Origin: Hymenobacter mellowenesis
GTDB lineage: Bacteria; Bacteroidota; Bacteroidia; Cytophagales; Hymenobacteraceae
NCBI RefSeq assembly: GCF_030581005.1
Contig: NZ_JAUQSX010000009.1
Location: 221,530-285,529 of the forward strand
DNA: 64,000 bases
Direction of reading: 5' to 3'
Below are positions 43,036-51,187 of this stretch, piece by piece. The position numbers were made by a program, and so were the translations under genes. Every line of letters starts with the position of its first letter. The stretch's first letter is position 1. A model generated the notes under the pieces. The model had not been told where the DNA came from. It was given only the letters and a program-made list of their open reading frames with translations, and ran no database searches.

Positions 43036-43314
43036 ATGAAAACTAAATCGTTGATTTTCGCCCTGGGCATTTGCCTGATGTTGTTGAGTGGCTGCGTGGC
43101 TTCCGTGGGAACGGGCTACGACTATGGCTACGGTGGCGCTTACTACGCGCCGGTTCGTCCTTACTACGCCCGTCCGTATTACTACAATCCTCGTCCGGCC
43201 GTGATTGTGCCGGCCCGGCCGTACCGTGGCGGCTACCGCGATGCCTACCACGGCAACGGCGGTTACCATGGCAATGGCGGGAACTACGGCGGTGGCCACA
43301 GCCGTCGTCGGTAA
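43036..43314 (+). CDS. Small Gly/Tyr-rich lipoprotein
   Basis: Predicted lipoprotein of 92 residues: basic start MKTKSLIFALGICLMLLSGC with lipobox LSGC (Cys20), then a low-complexity mature part rich in Tyr, Gly, Pro and Arg (YDYGYGGAYYAPVRPYYARP, GNGGYHGNGGNYGGG). Such proteins are common on Bacteroidota outer membranes; no enzymatic function is expected. Single gene with its own terminator 17 bases downstream. Confidence 0.8.
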   Translation: MKTKSLIFALGICLMLLSGCVASVGTGYDYGYGGAYYAPVRPYYARPYYYNPRPAVIVPARPYRGGYRDAYHGNGGYHGNGGNYGGGHSRRR

Positions 43315-43330
43315 GGATTAATTGAATCGT

Positions 43331-43364
43331 AAAAGGCCGTCCGTGAAAGCGGACGGCCTTTTTT
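43331..43364 (+). terminator. Rho-independent terminator after the small lipoprotein gene
   Basis: AAAAGGCCGTCC pairs with GGACGGCCTTTT around a six-base loop (GTGAAAGC region) and is followed by T residues. Strong, probably bidirectional. Confidence 0.92.
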
Positions 43365-43518
43365 GCATACATGCCAGGCCGGGCGGGCGCTGCATAGACA
43401 AGAGGAGGAGCGATTCAGGGCATGCTAAATGCCGGTCTGGATGTCTTCTAAGTGGAGAAGTGCGCGGTATTATTGTTTGGGGCGCCCTTTCTTTGGGCTC
43501 TGCCTTTAAATTTCGTGC

Positions 43519-44439
43519 ATGCTTTCATTCGATTACGCTTCAGTTTCTCGATTATTGGTTTTTCTGCTGATGGCCGGGCTGCGGCCGTTGGGCAGCCAGG
43601 CGCAGGGCTACGCTGAAGGGGTTGGGCTGAGCTACGAAGTGTTGCCGCTCAAACAGAAAAGCAGCGATGCCACGTTTCGGGGCGATGTTTTCCGCGCCAA
43701 TATCATTGTGTCGGTAGCGGTGGCCGCCGATACTTCGCACGCCGCGTTGGTCGGTCTGAATCTGGAAACATTGCGTTTCAGCGGGAGCCGGCCGGGGTTT
43801 ACGGCGAATAATGTTTATGGCATCACGCCGCTGGTGGGCTACCGCCAGCGCCTCTCGCCCCGATGGGAATTGACTGCTCTGGCGCTGCCTTCGCTCAACT
43901 CGGACCTGCGCGAAGTGCGCGGGGCCGATGTGACCTGGGGCGGCGTGCTGCGGGCCGCTTTCCGCAGCAACGCCCGCCGGGCCTATCGCCTCACCGTGGG
44001 CTACCGGCAGCAGTTCTACGGGCCGCAATATGTGCTGCTGCTGGGCATCGACTGGCGGCTGGGGGAACGGTGGCGGGCGTTTGGCGACCTGCCTACCACG
44101 TTCAACATCAGCTATGCCGCCACGCCACGGGTTAACGTCGGGTTCAACCTCAACGGCATCAATACGGCTTACCGCCTGCAGGAGCAGGACCGGTATTTCC
44201 AATACCAGCAGGGGCACTATGGCCTATTCGCCGAAACGTACCTAAGCACGCATTGGGCGTTGCGGGCCACCGCTGCCTACGCCGTGACGCGGCGGATGGA
44301 GGTGTACGGCCGCGACGACCAATGGCCGGCCACCATCGACTACATCGGGTTGGGCAAAGCGCCCACGCCGCTAAGCTCGCCACTCGAAAAAGGCTTGGCG
44401 TTTCGGCTGGCGCTGAGCTACCGGGTGCCGGCTCCGTGA
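43519..44439 (+). CDS. Outer-membrane beta-barrel protein, DUF6268-like
   Basis: Product of 306 residues with an N-terminal signal region (LLVFLLMAGLRPLGSQAQ, cleavage near residue 29) and about twelve amphipathic beta strands (YGITPLVGYRQRLSPRWELT, YRLTVGYRQQFYGPQYVLLL), ending in LAFRLALSYRVPAP. The layout fits the DUF6268 outer-membrane family. The first ATG (43519) gives a slightly long n-region. No partner gene nearby; role unknown. The approximately 150 bases upstream contain no recognised element. Confidence 0.75.
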   Translation: MLSFDYASVSRLLVFLLMAGLRPLGSQAQGYAEGVGLSYEVLPLKQKSSDATFRGDVFRANIIVSVAVAADTSHAALVGLNLETLRFSGSRPGFTANNVYGITPLVGYRQRLSPRWELTALALPSLNSDLREVRGADVTWGGVLRAAFRSNARRAYRLTVGYRQQFYGPQYVLLLGIDWRLGERWRAFGDLPTTFNISYAATPRVNVGFNLNGINTAYRLQEQDRYFQYQQGHYGLFAETYLSTHWALRATAAYAVTRRMEVYGRDDQWPATIDYIGLGKAPTPLSSPLEKGLAFRLALSYRVPAP

Positions 44440-44494
44440 GGCTTGCAGCACATGCTTCTTATATCGCGGAACGGGGCGCTGGCTGAAGACTACG

Positions 44495-45661
44495 CTACCT
44501 CAGTGGCGGGCGAAACTTTGGCGGCGGGCTCACTGCGGGCGAGTCGTTGTGAATTGCGGCCGTGGTGTCGCGCAGATGCTGTGGCTGCCGCTTGTTTTTC
44601 ACGGCCTGAATTTCAGCCACAATAGCTAGCGCAATTTCCTCCGGCGTCTCGCCGCCCAGGCCCAGTCCGATGGGGCTGTGCAGGCGGTTCTGCAGCGCAT
44701 CGGCAATAGCGGCTTCGGACAAATTCATTTCGTCTTCGCTCAGCAGCCGCCCGGCCTTGGCGCGCGGGCCCAGCAGGCCAATGTATGGCGCGGTGGAGGG
44801 CAGTAGTGTTTGCAGCGCGGCCAAGTCGTAGGCGTAGTTGTGGCTGAGCAGAACGTGGTAAGCCCCGGCGTCGGGTGCCTGCGTTTCTAACTCGCGCACA
44901 GGCACTAAGCGCACGTTGGTAGCTTCCGGAAACCGGGCGGCGGTGGCCAGGTGGGGGCGGCCGTCGACCACGGTGATGTGCCAGCCGAGCGAGGCGGCCA
45001 GATGCACCAGCGGCTGCGCGTCGTTGCCCGCTCCGTACACCACCAGGCGCAGCGGCGGCCGCAGCACCTCCAGCAGCGCCCGCACCGGGCCGGCATCGGT
45101 TTCGACGTCCAGAATCTGGGATTGGCCCTGGGCCAGCGTGGCGCGGGCGGCCTGGGCCAGGGGCGCCGCCAGCAAAGGAGTGCCCCGCACGCTGCCGGTT
45201 TCGGTGAGCAGCACGCGCTGTCCCACAGTGGCTTTCAGGCCCGATGCGTCGGTTTCAAAAACCGTGGCCAGCACGGCCGGCTCGGGGTGTTGGGCGAAGC
45301 CGCGCAGCAGTTCCACGGGGTTGTCGGGGGCGGCAAAATCCAGCGGCTCCAGCAGGATGCGGACCACGCCCTGGCAGCCGGGCCCGAGGCCGTGGCGAGG
45401 GTCGTCTTCGTCGCGGGTGTCGTAGGTGACCAGGGCGGGCTGGCCTCGGAAAATGGCCTGGCGCGCGCGCTGGCGGGCATCGCCCTCCAGGCAGCCCCCG
45501 CTGATGGCCCCGGTCAGCTCGCCGTCTTCAGTGACCAGCATGCGGGCACCGGGGCGGCGGTAGGCCGAGCCCAGCACCTCCACCACTGTGGCCAGGGCGC
45601 AGGGGCGGCGGGCTTCGCGGTGGCGGTCGTAGGCCAGGAGCAGGCGTTGCAGTTCGGTCAT
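44495..45661 (-). CDS. XdhC/CoxI-family protein
   Basis: Product of 388 residues of the family that sulfurates or inserts the molybdenum cofactor into xanthine dehydrogenase-type enzymes. The N-terminal XdhC/CoxI domain is shown by GSAYRRPGARMLVTEDGELT and GAISGGCLEGDARQRA with its conserved cysteine; the C-terminal Rossmann domain by LVVYGAGNDAQPLVHLAASL. No xanthine dehydrogenase or molybdenum cofactor gene occurs in this window, so its client is encoded elsewhere or upstream of none. Divergent from the AraC-type regulator at 45786. Confidence 0.88.
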   Translation of the reverse strand: MTELQRLLLAYDRHREARRPCALATVVEVLGSAYRRPGARMLVTEDGELTGAISGGCLEGDARQRARQAIFRGQPALVTYDTRDEDDPRHGLGPGCQGVVRILLEPLDFAAPDNPVELLRGFAQHPEPAVLATVFETDASGLKATVGQRVLLTETGSVRGTPLLAAPLAQAARATLAQGQSQILDVETDAGPVRALLEVLRPPLRLVVYGAGNDAQPLVHLAASLGWHITVVDGRPHLATAARFPEATNVRLVPVRELETQAPDAGAYHVLLSHNYAYDLAALQTLLPSTAPYIGLLGPRAKAGRLLSEDEMNLSEAAIADALQNRLHSPIGLGLGGETPEEIALAIVAEIQAVKNKRQPQHLRDTTAAIHNDSPAVSPPPKFRPPLR

Positions 45662-45785
45662 GGGGCGGTAGTTGGCGGGGGAAATACGCCGGGCGGCGGG
45701 ACGGGGTTATGTAAACCGTCAGGTAGGAGGGGCGGTTTGGTTTCGGCAAGCCGCTGGCCCGCGCCGCGCATCGTAAGTTCGTTTC

Positions 45786-46658
45786 ATGACCGCCGCAATC
45801 CCCGTTTATCAGTTACAGTCCCTCGCCGAAACGACGGATACGCCGGCGGCGGTTTTCTTCCTGGGGCCGAGCTCCGGGCCTTCGCATCTGCCCATCAACC
45901 TGCCGTACCGGAGCAATTATTACAAAATCGGTCTTTGCCTGCGCGGCGCGGCCCGCCTGAAAGTCAACCTCGAAACCTACGACATCGGTCCCAGTTCGCT
46001 GATGGTCTTATCGCCGTATGTAATTAAGCAATGGCCGTTTATGTCGGCTGATTTTGAGGGGCTGAGCATCTTTTTTACTCGGGAATTTATTTCGGCCACC
46101 AGCGGCCTGAACCCGGACACTTTCGCTTTCTTTGAACGGGATGCCCGGCACGTGTTTCAACTATCGGCCGCGCAAGCCGACGGAATGGCCACCCTGTTGC
46201 ACCAAATCGGGCAGAAATACGAAGTTCCGCACGCGTATCGGGAGGAGATTCTGCGCAGCCTCATCCAGATTCTGCTGCACGAGACGGCCCCCATCTACAG
46301 CGCGCAACACCACGTGTCAGCAACCGTCATTCAGTCGCGCAGCCAGCTGATTGCCGCCGGATACAAACAGCTGGTCAACAGCCATTACGCCGCCGAGCGG
46401 AACCTGGGCTTCTACGCCGACAAGCTCTGCATCACCCCCAAGCACCTGGCCGAAACCGTGAAGGAAGCCACCGGCAAGCGCGCTGTGGAGTGGCTGGCCG
46501 AAGCCGTGCTGCTGGAAGCCCACGTCCTCCTCCAAAACCCCGCCCTGACCATTGGCCAGATTGCCGACACGCTGCATTTCGCCGACCAGTCCACGTTTGG
46601 CCGGTTTTTTCGGAAGGGTACTGGTGTTTCGCCGGCCATTTACCGACAGCGTTTGTGA
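45786..46658 (+). CDS. AraC-family transcriptional regulator 1
   Basis: Regulator of 290 residues. The N-terminal half is a cupin-like sensor domain (YRSNYYKIGLCLRGAARLKV); the C-terminal 100 residues form the double helix-turn-helix of AraC proteins (LGFYADKLCITPKHLAETVK, then TIGQIADTLHFADQSTFGRF and FRKGTGVSPAIYRQ). It precedes an NAD(P)-binding reductase gene on the same strand and probably controls it, since the same regulator-reductase layout is repeated at 47906-49917. Effector unknown. Confidence 0.92.
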   Translation: MTAAIPVYQLQSLAETTDTPAAVFFLGPSSGPSHLPINLPYRSNYYKIGLCLRGAARLKVNLETYDIGPSSLMVLSPYVIKQWPFMSADFEGLSIFFTREFISATSGLNPDTFAFFERDARHVFQLSAAQADGMATLLHQIGQKYEVPHAYREEILRSLIQILLHETAPIYSAQHHVSATVIQSRSQLIAAGYKQLVNSHYAAERNLGFYADKLCITPKHLAETVKEATGKRAVEWLAEAVLLEAHVLLQNPALTIGQIADTLHFADQSTFGRFFRKGTGVSPAIYRQRL

Positions 46659-46659
46659 T

Positions 46660-46766
46660 AGAACGTCATGCAGAGCGCAGCGAAGCATCTCGCGTGCTCT
46701 CGCTATTCAATGCCATTGAGCTACTACCACAAGCGAAATGCTTCGCTGCGCTCTGCATGACGTTCT
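46660..46766. repeat. Family B palindrome between AraC regulator 1 and the NmrA-like gene
   Basis: AGAACGTCATGCAGAGCGCA and the rest of the B core at 46660-46691 are mirrored at 46735-46766 with one mismatch in the ATCTCGC segment (AAATGC). It begins two bases after the regulator's stop codon. Confidence 0.92.
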
Positions 46767-46851
46767 TTTTTATGCCACGTGCCGCACTTCGGCCCAACCT
46801 TCCCGCCGTTTCGCCCTTTCCACGGGCCACCGGCGGACGGAGCTTTGCTGT

Positions 46852-47733
46852 ATGAAAATCATCCTCACCGGTTCCCTCGGGAACATCAGCAAGCCGCTGG
46901 CCACCGCGCTGGTGCAGCAAGGCCACGCCGTCACGGTCATCAGCAGCAAGCCGGACCGGCAGGCGGAAATTGAAGCCCTGGGCGCCACCGCCGCCATCGG
47001 CTCAGTAGACGACACAGAATTCCTCGCCGCCACTTTTACGGGGGGCGATGCGGTGTACCTCATGGTGCCGCCCCACTTTGCCGTGGCCGATTCGCGGGCT
47101 TACCACCAGCAAATTGGCCGCAATTATGCCCAGGCTGTTCAGCAATCGGGCGTGCAGCGCGTGGTGCAGCTTAGCAGCTGGGGCGCGCACCTGGCCGAGG
47201 GCACCGGCGGCATTCTTGGCACGCATGACGTGGAAGTAATTCTGCGGCAAGTGCCGGGTATTGCGCTCACACACCTGCGGCCCACCTCTTTCTTTACAAA
47301 TTTTTATACTTCCGTTGGGATGATAAAAAATGCGGGAATGATGGGTGCAAATTATGCGGGTGATATCACCGTTTCCTTCGTGCACCCACGTGATATTGCC
47401 GCCGCCGCGGCCGAGGAACTGGTGAAACCCGCCGACTCGGCTGGCTCAGATGTGCGCTATGTGGCCAGCGACGAGCGTACGGCCGATGAAGTTGCGCAAG
47501 TGCTGGGTGCCGCTATTGGCAAGCCCGAATTGAAATGGATGGCCTTTACAGATGAGCAGATGCGAGAAGGAATGGTGAAAAACGGCGTGCCGGCTGATAG
47601 AGCCGATGAAGTTGTGGACATCTATACCAGCATCAACAGCGGCAAATTGGGTGAGGATTACTGGCGGCATCGGCCCATTTTGGGCAAGGTGAAGCTGGAA
47701 GATTTTGCCCGGGAATTTGCGGCGGCGTTTTAG
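46852..47733 (+). CDS. NmrA-like NAD(P)-binding reductase
   Basis: Atypical short-chain dehydrogenase of 293 residues, resembling NmrA and QorB-type NAD(P)H:quinone oxidoreductases. The dinucleotide-binding motif is ILTGSLGNISKPLATALVQQ; later family markers are VYLMVPPHFAVAD, VVQLSSWGAHLAEGTGGILG and HLRPTSFFTNFY. There is no classical YxxxK. The start at 46852 (MKIILTG) is chosen because the frame upstream is a translated palindrome. Probably a redox sensor or small-molecule reductase controlled by the preceding AraC-type regulator. Confidence 0.88.
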   Translation: MKIILTGSLGNISKPLATALVQQGHAVTVISSKPDRQAEIEALGATAAIGSVDDTEFLAATFTGGDAVYLMVPPHFAVADSRAYHQQIGRNYAQAVQQSGVQRVVQLSSWGAHLAEGTGGILGTHDVEVILRQVPGIALTHLRPTSFFTNFYTSVGMIKNAGMMGANYAGDITVSFVHPRDIAAAAAEELVKPADSAGSDVRYVASDERTADEVAQVLGAAIGKPELKWMAFTDEQMREGMVKNGVPADRADEVVDIYTSINSGKLGEDYWRHRPILGKVKLEDFAREFAAAF

Positions 47734-47752
47734 GGAGTAGGCGGGCAAATAG

Positions 47753-47850
47753 GAACGTCATGCTGAGCGCAGCCGAAGCATCTCTATCGCGTAACTAATT
47801 AGCTTTAGTATTGCGGTAGAGATGCTTCGGCTGCGCTCAGCATGACGTTC
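47753..47850. repeat. Family B palindrome between the NmrA-like gene and AraC regulator 2
   Basis: Arms GAACGTCATGCTGAGCGCAG... (47753-47789) and complement ending 47850 are near-perfect, of the AGCCGAAGC sub-type. The right arm ends just before the TATATAATG stretch and TACCTTTG box of the next gene. Confidence 0.93.
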
Positions 47851-47878
47851 TATATAATGGATGTACGGCAGAGGAGGT

Positions 47879-47886
47879 TACCTTTG
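47879..47886 (+). promoter_or_regulatory. Possible -7 promoter box TACCTTTG for AraC regulator 2
   Basis: TACCTTTG matches TAnnTTTG and lies 19 bases before the ATG at 47906, giving a very short leader. The -33 position falls at the end of the family B palindrome, so the repeat could influence this promoter. Confidence 0.4.
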
Positions 47887-47905
47887 ATTTATTCAACTGC
47901 CTGCC

Positions 47906-48826
47906 ATGCCGTCTCGCCCGCTTTCCGAGCTCATTGCCAAACTGGCTCCCGAAGCCGCCGGAGCACTGTTGCTGCCCGAGCAGCCCCGCGAAGTCGGCCA
48001 GTTCAACGTCTTCAACGTGGCCGACCTGATGCTGGCCAACCGCGACCGGCCGCCCATGACTTTTGACCGGCGCGCCTTCTATAAAATCAGCCTCATTCGG
48101 GGCCGCAGCCGCATCGAGTACGCCGACCAAGTGGTGGAAGTCGATGCCGGGGCGCTGTGGTTTGCCTCCTCGCGCGTGCCCTACCGCTGGCTGCCGCACG
48201 ACCAGAACCAGACCGGCCATTTCTGCATCTTCACCGACGAGTTTCTACTGCCCGCCAAGGGCCGGGTGATGCTGGAAGACCTGCCGTTTTACCAGCCCGG
48301 TGCCCATCCCGTGGTATCGGTAACGGATGCTGAGTTCGCGGCGATAGAAGCCATTTTTCAGAAAATGGAGCAGGAAATTTCCTCTGACTACGCCTACAAA
48401 TACGACCTGCTCCGGGCCTATCTGCTGGAAATGATTCACTACGTCCAGAAGCTCCAGCCAATCCAGCCAGCGACTGCCGTCCACAGCGCCTTGGCCCGCC
48501 TCGCCGCTCAGTTCGCCGATTTGCTGGAGCGACAGTTTCCCTTAGAATCGCCGCAGCAGCGCCTGCGCCTACGCACCGCCACCGACTACGCCGCCCAACT
48601 CGCCGTGCACGTCAACCACCTCAACCGGGTGCTAAAGGAAACCACCGGCCACACTACCACTGCCCTCATTAGCAGCCGCGTGGCGCAGGAAGCTAAAATC
48701 CTGCTGAAGCAAACCAGTTGGAATATTTCCGAAATAGCCGACAGCCTGGGCTTTGCCGACGTGGCTCACTTCTGCAATTTCTTCAAGCGCCAGACTGGGC
48801 TGACGCCGGGCGACTTCCGGGGGTAG
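47906..48826 (+). CDS. AraC-family transcriptional regulator 2
   Basis: Regulator of 306 residues with an N-terminal cupin-like sensor (DRRAFYKISLIRGRSRIEYA, ALWFASSRVPYRW) and C-terminal AraC helix-turn-helix domain (YAAQLAVHVNHLNRVLKETT, WNISEIADSLGFADVAHFCN, FFKRQTGLTPGDFRG). It is a distant paralogue of the regulator at 45786, and like it is followed by an NAD(P)-binding reductase gene. Its TAG stop forms the outer edge of a family A-variant repeat. Confidence 0.92.
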   Translation: MPSRPLSELIAKLAPEAAGALLLPEQPREVGQFNVFNVADLMLANRDRPPMTFDRRAFYKISLIRGRSRIEYADQVVEVDAGALWFASSRVPYRWLPHDQNQTGHFCIFTDEFLLPAKGRVMLEDLPFYQPGAHPVVSVTDAEFAAIEAIFQKMEQEISSDYAYKYDLLRAYLLEMIHYVQKLQPIQPATAVHSALARLAAQFADLLERQFPLESPQQRLRLRTATDYAAQLAVHVNHLNRVLKETTGHTTTALISSRVAQEAKILLKQTSWNISEIADSLGFADVAHFCNFFKRQTGLTPGDFRG

Positions 48827-48908
48827 TAGCGCGAACTTTGTAGTTCGCGTCCCCGCGTCGTTTCAACGGTTGTCGTTCTGCCACGCGAACTACAAAGTTC
48901 GCGCTACT
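48825..48908. repeat. Family A variant double-hairpin repeat after AraC regulator 2
   Basis: Perfect 25-base arms (48825-48849 and 48884-48908), core AGTAGCGCGAACTTTGTAGT. It shares the TTTGTAGT variant with the copy at 4093-4185 but has GAACT/AGTTC in place of GGACT/AGTCC, a compensatory change in both halves of the stem. It includes part of the regulator's stop codon. Confidence 0.92.
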
Positions 48909-49035
48909 ATCCGCTGCCGACCCCAACCCAATTGTTTGATTTATTCAGCAAACCGTTTGTCTCGCGCAACGCTACCAGCACCCACGCACCGGACCTTTGT
49001 GTGGTAATCAATCACCCATCAAAAACGACTATCAC

Positions 49036-49917
49036 ATGCGTGTTTTCGTAACCGGCGCGTCGGGCTTTGTCGGCTCCGCCATTGTTCAGGAATTACTCGG
49101 CGCGGGCCATCAGGTGCTCGGCCTCGCCCGCTCTGAGGAGTCGGCCCAGGCGCTGCAGGCCGCCGGCGCGGAGGTGCACCGCGGCTCCCTCGACGACCTC
49201 GACAGCCTGCGCCGCGGCGCGGCCGGAGCCGATGGCGTCATCCACACCGCCTACAACCACGATTTTTCGCAGTACGCCGCCGCGGGCCAGACCGACCGGC
49301 AGGCCATTGAAGCCCTCGGCGAAAGCCTGGCGGGCACCGACCGGCCGCTCATCGTCACATCCGGGCTGGCGGGCTTCAACCTGGGCCGCCCGGCCACGGA
49401 GCAGGACAACCCCGCCGCCTCGCCGCGCCAGTCGGAAGCCGCAGCCATGCAGCTGGCGGCGCAGGGCGTGCGCGCCATGGTGGTGCGCCTGGCCGCTTCC
49501 GTGCACGACCGGGGCGACCACGGCTTCGTGCCGACGCTCATCGACCTGGCCCGCCAAAAAGGCGAAGCGGCCTACATCGGCGACGGCCTCAACCGCTGGC
49601 CCGCCGTACACCGCCTCGATGCCGCCCGCCTCTACCGGCTGGTGCTGGAGCAGGGCATCGCCGGCACCAACTACCACGGCGTGGCCGACGAAGGCATAGC
49701 CATGCGCGACCTCGCCGCCGTCATCGGCCGGCACCTGAACCTGCCCGTCGTCTCCAAAACGCCGGAGGAAGCCGCCGACCATTTCGGCTGGATGGCGCGC
49801 TTCGCCGGACTGGACCTGTCGGCGTCCAGCGCCCTTACCCAGCAGTGGCTGGGCTGGCACCCCACGCACCCCGGCCTGCTGGCGGACCTGGAGCAGGGCG
49901 ACTATTTTGAGAAGTAA
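49036..49917 (+). CDS. Extended SDR-family NAD(P)-dependent epimerase/reductase
   Basis: Rossmann-fold protein of 293 residues with the nucleotide motif VFVTGASGFVGSAIVQELL, a domain arrangement like NAD-dependent epimerase/dehydratases, and WPAVHRLDAARLYRLVLE. The classical catalytic YxxxK is replaced by a segment reading SPRQSEAAAMQLA, so the active-site Tyr seems missing; several dihydroflavonol-reductase-like relatives share this. The start at 49036 (MRVFVTG) begins the dinucleotide motif. Likely controlled by the AraC-type gene upstream. Confidence 0.88.
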   Translation: MRVFVTGASGFVGSAIVQELLGAGHQVLGLARSEESAQALQAAGAEVHRGSLDDLDSLRRGAAGADGVIHTAYNHDFSQYAAAGQTDRQAIEALGESLAGTDRPLIVTSGLAGFNLGRPATEQDNPAASPRQSEAAAMQLAAQGVRAMVVRLAASVHDRGDHGFVPTLIDLARQKGEAAYIGDGLNRWPAVHRLDAARLYRLVLEQGIAGTNYHGVADEGIAMRDLAAVIGRHLNLPVVSKTPEEAADHFGWMARFAGLDLSASSALTQQWLGWHPTHPGLLADLEQGDYFEK

Positions 49918-49927
49918 GATGGAATTA

Positions 49928-49969
49928 AAAGCAACGGCCCGCCACGAATTCGTGGCGGGCCGTTGCTTT
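49928..49969 (+). terminator. Perfect 42-base palindromic terminator after the SDR gene
   Basis: AAAGCAACGGCCCGCCACGAA is followed directly by its exact complement with no loop, centred on GAATTC, and flanked by A and T runs. It lies 11 bases after the SDR stop and is likely to terminate transcription in both directions. Confidence 0.9.
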
Positions 49970-50084
49970 ATAGGTGTTGTCGGCTACCTTTCACTGCAAG
50001 CAGCCACTAAATGAAAGCCGGTTAAATTGCGTTGCCTAATCGCATCGGCCGTAATTCTGATAATTAGACCACAATCAATATTTT

Positions 50085-51092
50085 ATGAAAAGATTCGTTC
50101 GCATAGATAATCCCACAAGTAAGGACAATGATTTGATTCAAAATGAACTCAAATCAGGTAAAGAGGTGATTTTACAATTTGCTTCTAGAATTTACACGGA
50201 TGAAGTCCTCGCAAACATAAACATGCTTTGTCGTGAGTCCGATGAAAATCTTTGTATTCGATTTTACAGCCATCATTCAAAGTTATTTGATTGCAAAACG
50301 CTTTTGAAAATTTCTTATGTTAAATGTTTGTATATTGATTGCTTACATGACGTACTAAATCTGGATTATCTAAAAGAACTTAAACATCTCAAGATTTTGA
50401 GTCTTGGAGTGTTTGAAATGCGAGATACAGAAATTTTGGATTCTGAAAATCTAAAAAACCTTACTGGTCTATTCATTTCAGATACCAGTAGCAAGGCATT
50501 TAATCTCGACTACCTGCGAAAATTCAAGAAATTGAAATCGCTAAGAATAGCAGGTCACACCAAAAATATCGATGCAATTGGTGAGCTTGTAGAACTGAAT
50601 GATTTATCACTGAATGCTGTAAAGAAAGTCCCAGTGGGATTTATCAATAGGTTGAAGGACTTGAAGAACTTAAGCTTCATTTTAGGGAGTAGAGAGAATC
50701 TGAATGAAATAGAAGAAAATTCAATAGAGAATCTTGATATTATTCGGGTCCGTGGTTTCAATGACTTATCCTGTATTCGTAGATTTACAAAGCTTCAAAA
50801 TCTAAAAGTCGAAGACCAGATACAACTGTCAGAAATTTGCTTTGAGAATGAATTTCCACTTTTAATAGATTTACGAATACTAAATTGCAAATCACTTGCA
50901 ACGTTGAATGGGATGAATAACCTAACTGGTTTAGAATCTTTGGTTGTGTATCAGACGAATATTGATTTTGATAAATTCATTGAGCAAACGTTTTCAAATA
51001 ATCTGAAAACGTTTGGATTCTATACTACTAAAGCGAAAGCTGATAGGGTCATTAAGGAAGTACTTGAAGCCAGAGGTTACTGTTGTAGATAA
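50085..51092 (+). CDS. Leucine-rich-repeat-like protein of low GC content
   Basis: Cytoplasmic protein of 335 residues made almost entirely of LRR-like units (LKHLKILSLGVFEM, LKNLTGLFISDTSS, FKKLKSLRIAGHTK, LVELNDLSLNAVKK, LTGLESLVVYQTN), about 8-10 in all. No signal peptide, membrane segment or sorting domain is present, so it is not a secreted adhesin. It is far richer in A and T than the genes on both sides, which suggests acquisition from a low-GC relative. A strong terminator precedes it and another follows. Binding partner unknown; lone LRR proteins of this kind sometimes act as immunity proteins, which is only a possibility here. Confidence 0.8.
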   Translation: MKRFVRIDNPTSKDNDLIQNELKSGKEVILQFASRIYTDEVLANINMLCRESDENLCIRFYSHHSKLFDCKTLLKISYVKCLYIDCLHDVLNLDYLKELKHLKILSLGVFEMRDTEILDSENLKNLTGLFISDTSSKAFNLDYLRKFKKLKSLRIAGHTKNIDAIGELVELNDLSLNAVKKVPVGFINRLKDLKNLSFILGSRENLNEIEENSIENLDIIRVRGFNDLSCIRRFTKLQNLKVEDQIQLSEICFENEFPLLIDLRILNCKSLATLNGMNNLTGLESLVVYQTNIDFDKFIEQTFSNNLKTFGFYTTKAKADRVIKEVLEARGYCCR

Positions 51093-51110
51093 AATACCTT
51101 ATATCAACCC

Positions 51111-51151
51111 AAAAACGCCCCGCAACCAACCAGTTGCGGGGCGTTTCTTTT
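51111..51151. terminator. Bidirectional terminator between the LRR gene and the efflux operon
   Basis: AAACGCCCCGCAAC (51113-51126) pairs with GTTGCGGGGCGTTT (51133-51146), six-base loop, with A and T runs outside. It lies between convergent genes. The same stem recurs at 59508-59551. Confidence 0.92.
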
Positions 51152-51187
51152 GCGGCCTAAGCTGCTGCAGCTACTCTCGGTTCCCGG

